Made by a program: the position numbers and the translations under genes. DNA of 64,000 bases from Pardosa pseudoannulata (Eukaryota > Arthropoda > Arachnida > Araneae > Lycosidae). The notes under the pieces were generated by a model. It ran no database searches. It saw only the letters and a program-made list of their open reading frames with translations, and had not been told where the DNA came from. Where the stretch lies: assembly GCA_032207245.1 (NCBI GenBank), contig CM063510.1, forward strand, positions 50,925,078 through 50,989,077, given 5' to 3'. Positions 62,023 to 64,000 of this stretch are shown piece after piece (within the stretch, counting starts at the first letter, position 1; each line of letters begins with the position of its first letter).

Positions 62023-63119
62023 CCAGTCATATTAATGTGATCACTTCTAAAAATACAGAATAACCGCCTTTCGCAGAGTCGACCACTTCGAGACGGAATA
62101 GAGTCAATTTGGTTCCTAAAGGTGTTTGTTCACTGAGATGATGAGCCATGCCGACTCCAGTGCCTTAGCCATCTACGCTAGATTACAACCCGACCGAGAC
62201 TGGGTTAAGTCCTGGGAATTTGTTGGGCAAGGGAATAGGGAACACATCCTGGTGTTCTTCGAACCTCTCACATCCACTGCGAGCTTCCTGCTGGTAGACG
62301 CCACCATCCTATTGAAAAACAGTTCGAGGTGAATGTAGAGGTTTGCAATTTGTGTTGATCTATCGTGCCTTCCACAATGATGAGTGAATACCACGAAAAC
62401 ATTTCCCACACCAAAATGCCCCTTCCAACAGCTTGAACCTTTCCTACAATTATTGCAGCTTGTTTGCTTTCATACGTTTCCTGCCGTATATGCCAAAGTG
62501 CATCTTCCCGAATGATCATAAAATGTGATTCATCTGAAAAAAGCTACCTGTCTTCACTCAGTGAAAAACAGTGGCGGTACCAAAGTACAAATCCCAGATT
62601 TCGTCACCGATGAACAGCAGTCACCATAGGTGTATTAACCAGGCGTCTGCCGCGGAGGACCATATTCAAAAAAGTTCGATTAATCGTCTTTGTGGAGACA
62701 CTGTTGGTATTTCCTTGGTTTACCTAGTTGGTCTGTGGCTCAGTGGTTGGAAGTTTATCCGCCCGAAAGCATCTCTGCAGCTGTTGTCCACCTCTGCCAT
62801 CTGTGACCTGTTTCTCACCACGTTTGTCACATCGTTGATTTTGAACAGTGCCATTTTTCCATGCACGGTATACTTTTCCCTTGGAACATTTACAAAATTA
62901 GTAGCTTCAGAAAAGCTTTTTCCCTTGGTCCCCAATGATCATGACCTTTTTGACATCAGATAAACTTCTCTTTCTGCATGACGGAAACAACTGAAGTGCT
63001 TCCAGAATGCTTAAAACAGACTTTATTTATACACAAAATTTAATGATTATAGTATCTTTTGCGATTGGTTGGTTAACGTTGACGTCAAAAGTTGGTGGTA
63101 GTCACATTAATATGGATGG
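62023..63119 (-). pseudogene. Tc1-family transposon relic with both terminal inverted repeats
   Basis: The left end CCAGTCATATTAATGTGATC (from 62023) is mirrored by the inverse of the right end: positions 63101-63119 read on the minus strand as CCATCCATATTAATGTGAC. The minus strand between them holds a decayed transposase. The N-terminal region is near 62935-62720 (MGTKGKSFSEATNFV and an INDVTNVVRNRSQMAE stretch). The DDE core reads SDESHFMII (about 62530), then AVGRGILVWEMFSWYSLIIV and EGTIDQHK (about 62380-62430; compare GGGSVMVWG in the family), then NSQDL near 62205. DSIPSRSGRLCERR at about 62060-62100 matches the C-terminal DSMPRR region. The first catalytic Asp is kept, but frameshifts and stops are many. 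The 130-codon plus-strand frame at 62571-62963 is antisense to it. Confidence 0.82.
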
Positions 63120-64000
63120 ATTGTGTAATATTTTAATTCACTTGATATGACCAGATATTACAACTTACTGAAATAAACTGTTCTGGTAACAAATAGAGAA
63201 ATAAATATGTTATTCAGGTTCAGAAACGATCTAATTAGCTTTTATTGTGAATTATTTAATAAGCTTAATAAATTTTTTTTAATTTTAAAACACTTAAATA
63301 AGCACTTTTACTCACAATGAAGTAAAACTAAATTAGATTTATGTAAAATATTAGTATAATTTATATTGTACATACTAGTATTATTAATCATGTTGATTTT
63401 TAGAATTATTTATATATGGCTATAGCTAAATAGACACTGCATTATTGTTCATGAAAACTTCCTTATATCTCGCACAAGCTAGAGATTTCCAACGAAAATG
63501 CTAATAATTGCTCTCAGATCTTAAATATTAGTGTACTTGATAAATATACACACTGTTTCAATTTTAAGAGGACATAATATATTCCTATACTTAAAATCCT
63601 TATCACATATGCTAATTTTTGATTCATCATACGTCATCAAAAACCTTTTTTTAAAAAACGAAATCTTCACAAAAAATATAATAATGGTCTAGATATTAAA
63701 TTTATTTTATAGTTTTATCATTCTCAATAGTATATTTTGATAGAAAGCATAATAGTATACATGAAATAATAATAATAAAAAAAATATTGAGTATTTCATT
63801 TTTAACCTCACTAGTTTACCTCACTAGTTTTAACAGTTTTACATTTTTAACCTCACTAGTTTTAAGTCACTAGTCTACCATTAATGTTTTCAAAGCATAA
63901 AAACTGTAATAATTTTTACAAACATAATATGAGAATATTTCATCTAAATATGTTGCCTGAAACTTACAGAAAGAATAAAAATGGAACATTTTCTCGAAAC
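63120..64000. other. AT-rich sequence with a short tandem motif
   Basis: No gene. A short direct repeat of CCTCACTAGTTTTA-like units (about four copies) lies at 63800-63880. Confidence 0.55.

Noticed and set aside
62571..62963. 130-codon plus-strand frame, a candidate membrane protein
   Set aside because: It is antisense to the minus-strand Tc1 transposase relic, whose motifs explain the sequence.

Overview
This window looks like intergenic DNA from a large, strongly AT-rich animal nuclear genome. There is no dense coding, there are no operons, and I find no conserved host gene that I can support. The mix of decayed mobile elements (Tc1 and mariner DNA transposons, an I/Jockey-group LINE, a Ty3-like LTR element, a tRNA-derived SINE, a Helitron-type element) and long (TA)n arrays suggests an arthropod. 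The look of the transposase and RT relics makes me think of a spider. That is inference, since no host marker gene is present.

Layout from the start. 0-14.3 kb is AT-rich sequence holding one copy of an unclassified interspersed repeat (2.5-3.0 kb), a minus-strand SINE (6.0-6.4 kb) and a GC-richer island with a 40-bp minisatellite (7.6-8.2 kb). 14.3-25 kb holds an (AC)n(AT)n array, a ~430-bp tandem array split by a 5'-truncated LINE with RT and RNase H remains (16.8-18.4 kb), and a ~740-bp tandem duplication (19.1-20.75 kb). 25.0-32.3 kb holds a minus-strand Tc1 relic beside a TA array, a 300-bp tandem duplication (29.8-30.4 kb) and a 3' mariner fragment (31.7-32.25 kb).

32.9-36.3 kb is the best-preserved region. 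An LTR retrotransposon with matching 294-bp LTRs, a purine tract, a gag ORF and a protease ORF, but no room for reverse transcriptase, sits inside a TA microsatellite. A Tc1 relic lies immediately downstream in the same microsatellite. 42.6-43.3 kb has another Tc1 relic. A 677-bp TA array leads into a non-autonomous Helitron-like element ending at 46,889. Two tandem copies of the unclassified repeat follow (47.5-48.8 kb), then a second GC-richer island (50.9-51.4 kb), a plus-strand SINE (53.2-53.5 kb), divergent tandem arrays (54.4-55.4 and 57.7-58.1 kb), a fourth copy of the unclassified repeat (59.4-59.85 kb) and a Tc1 relic with both terminal repeats (62.0-63.1 kb).

Nothing here works together as a host pathway. 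The elements that could ever have acted are the LTR element (its Gag and protease would need RT and integrase from a relative), the SINE (needs a LINE) and the Helitron-like element (needs a Rep-helicase). All three are therefore parasites of autonomous partners outside this window. Most remaining sequence shows no recognisable feature, and long (YI)n reading frames are only microsatellite.
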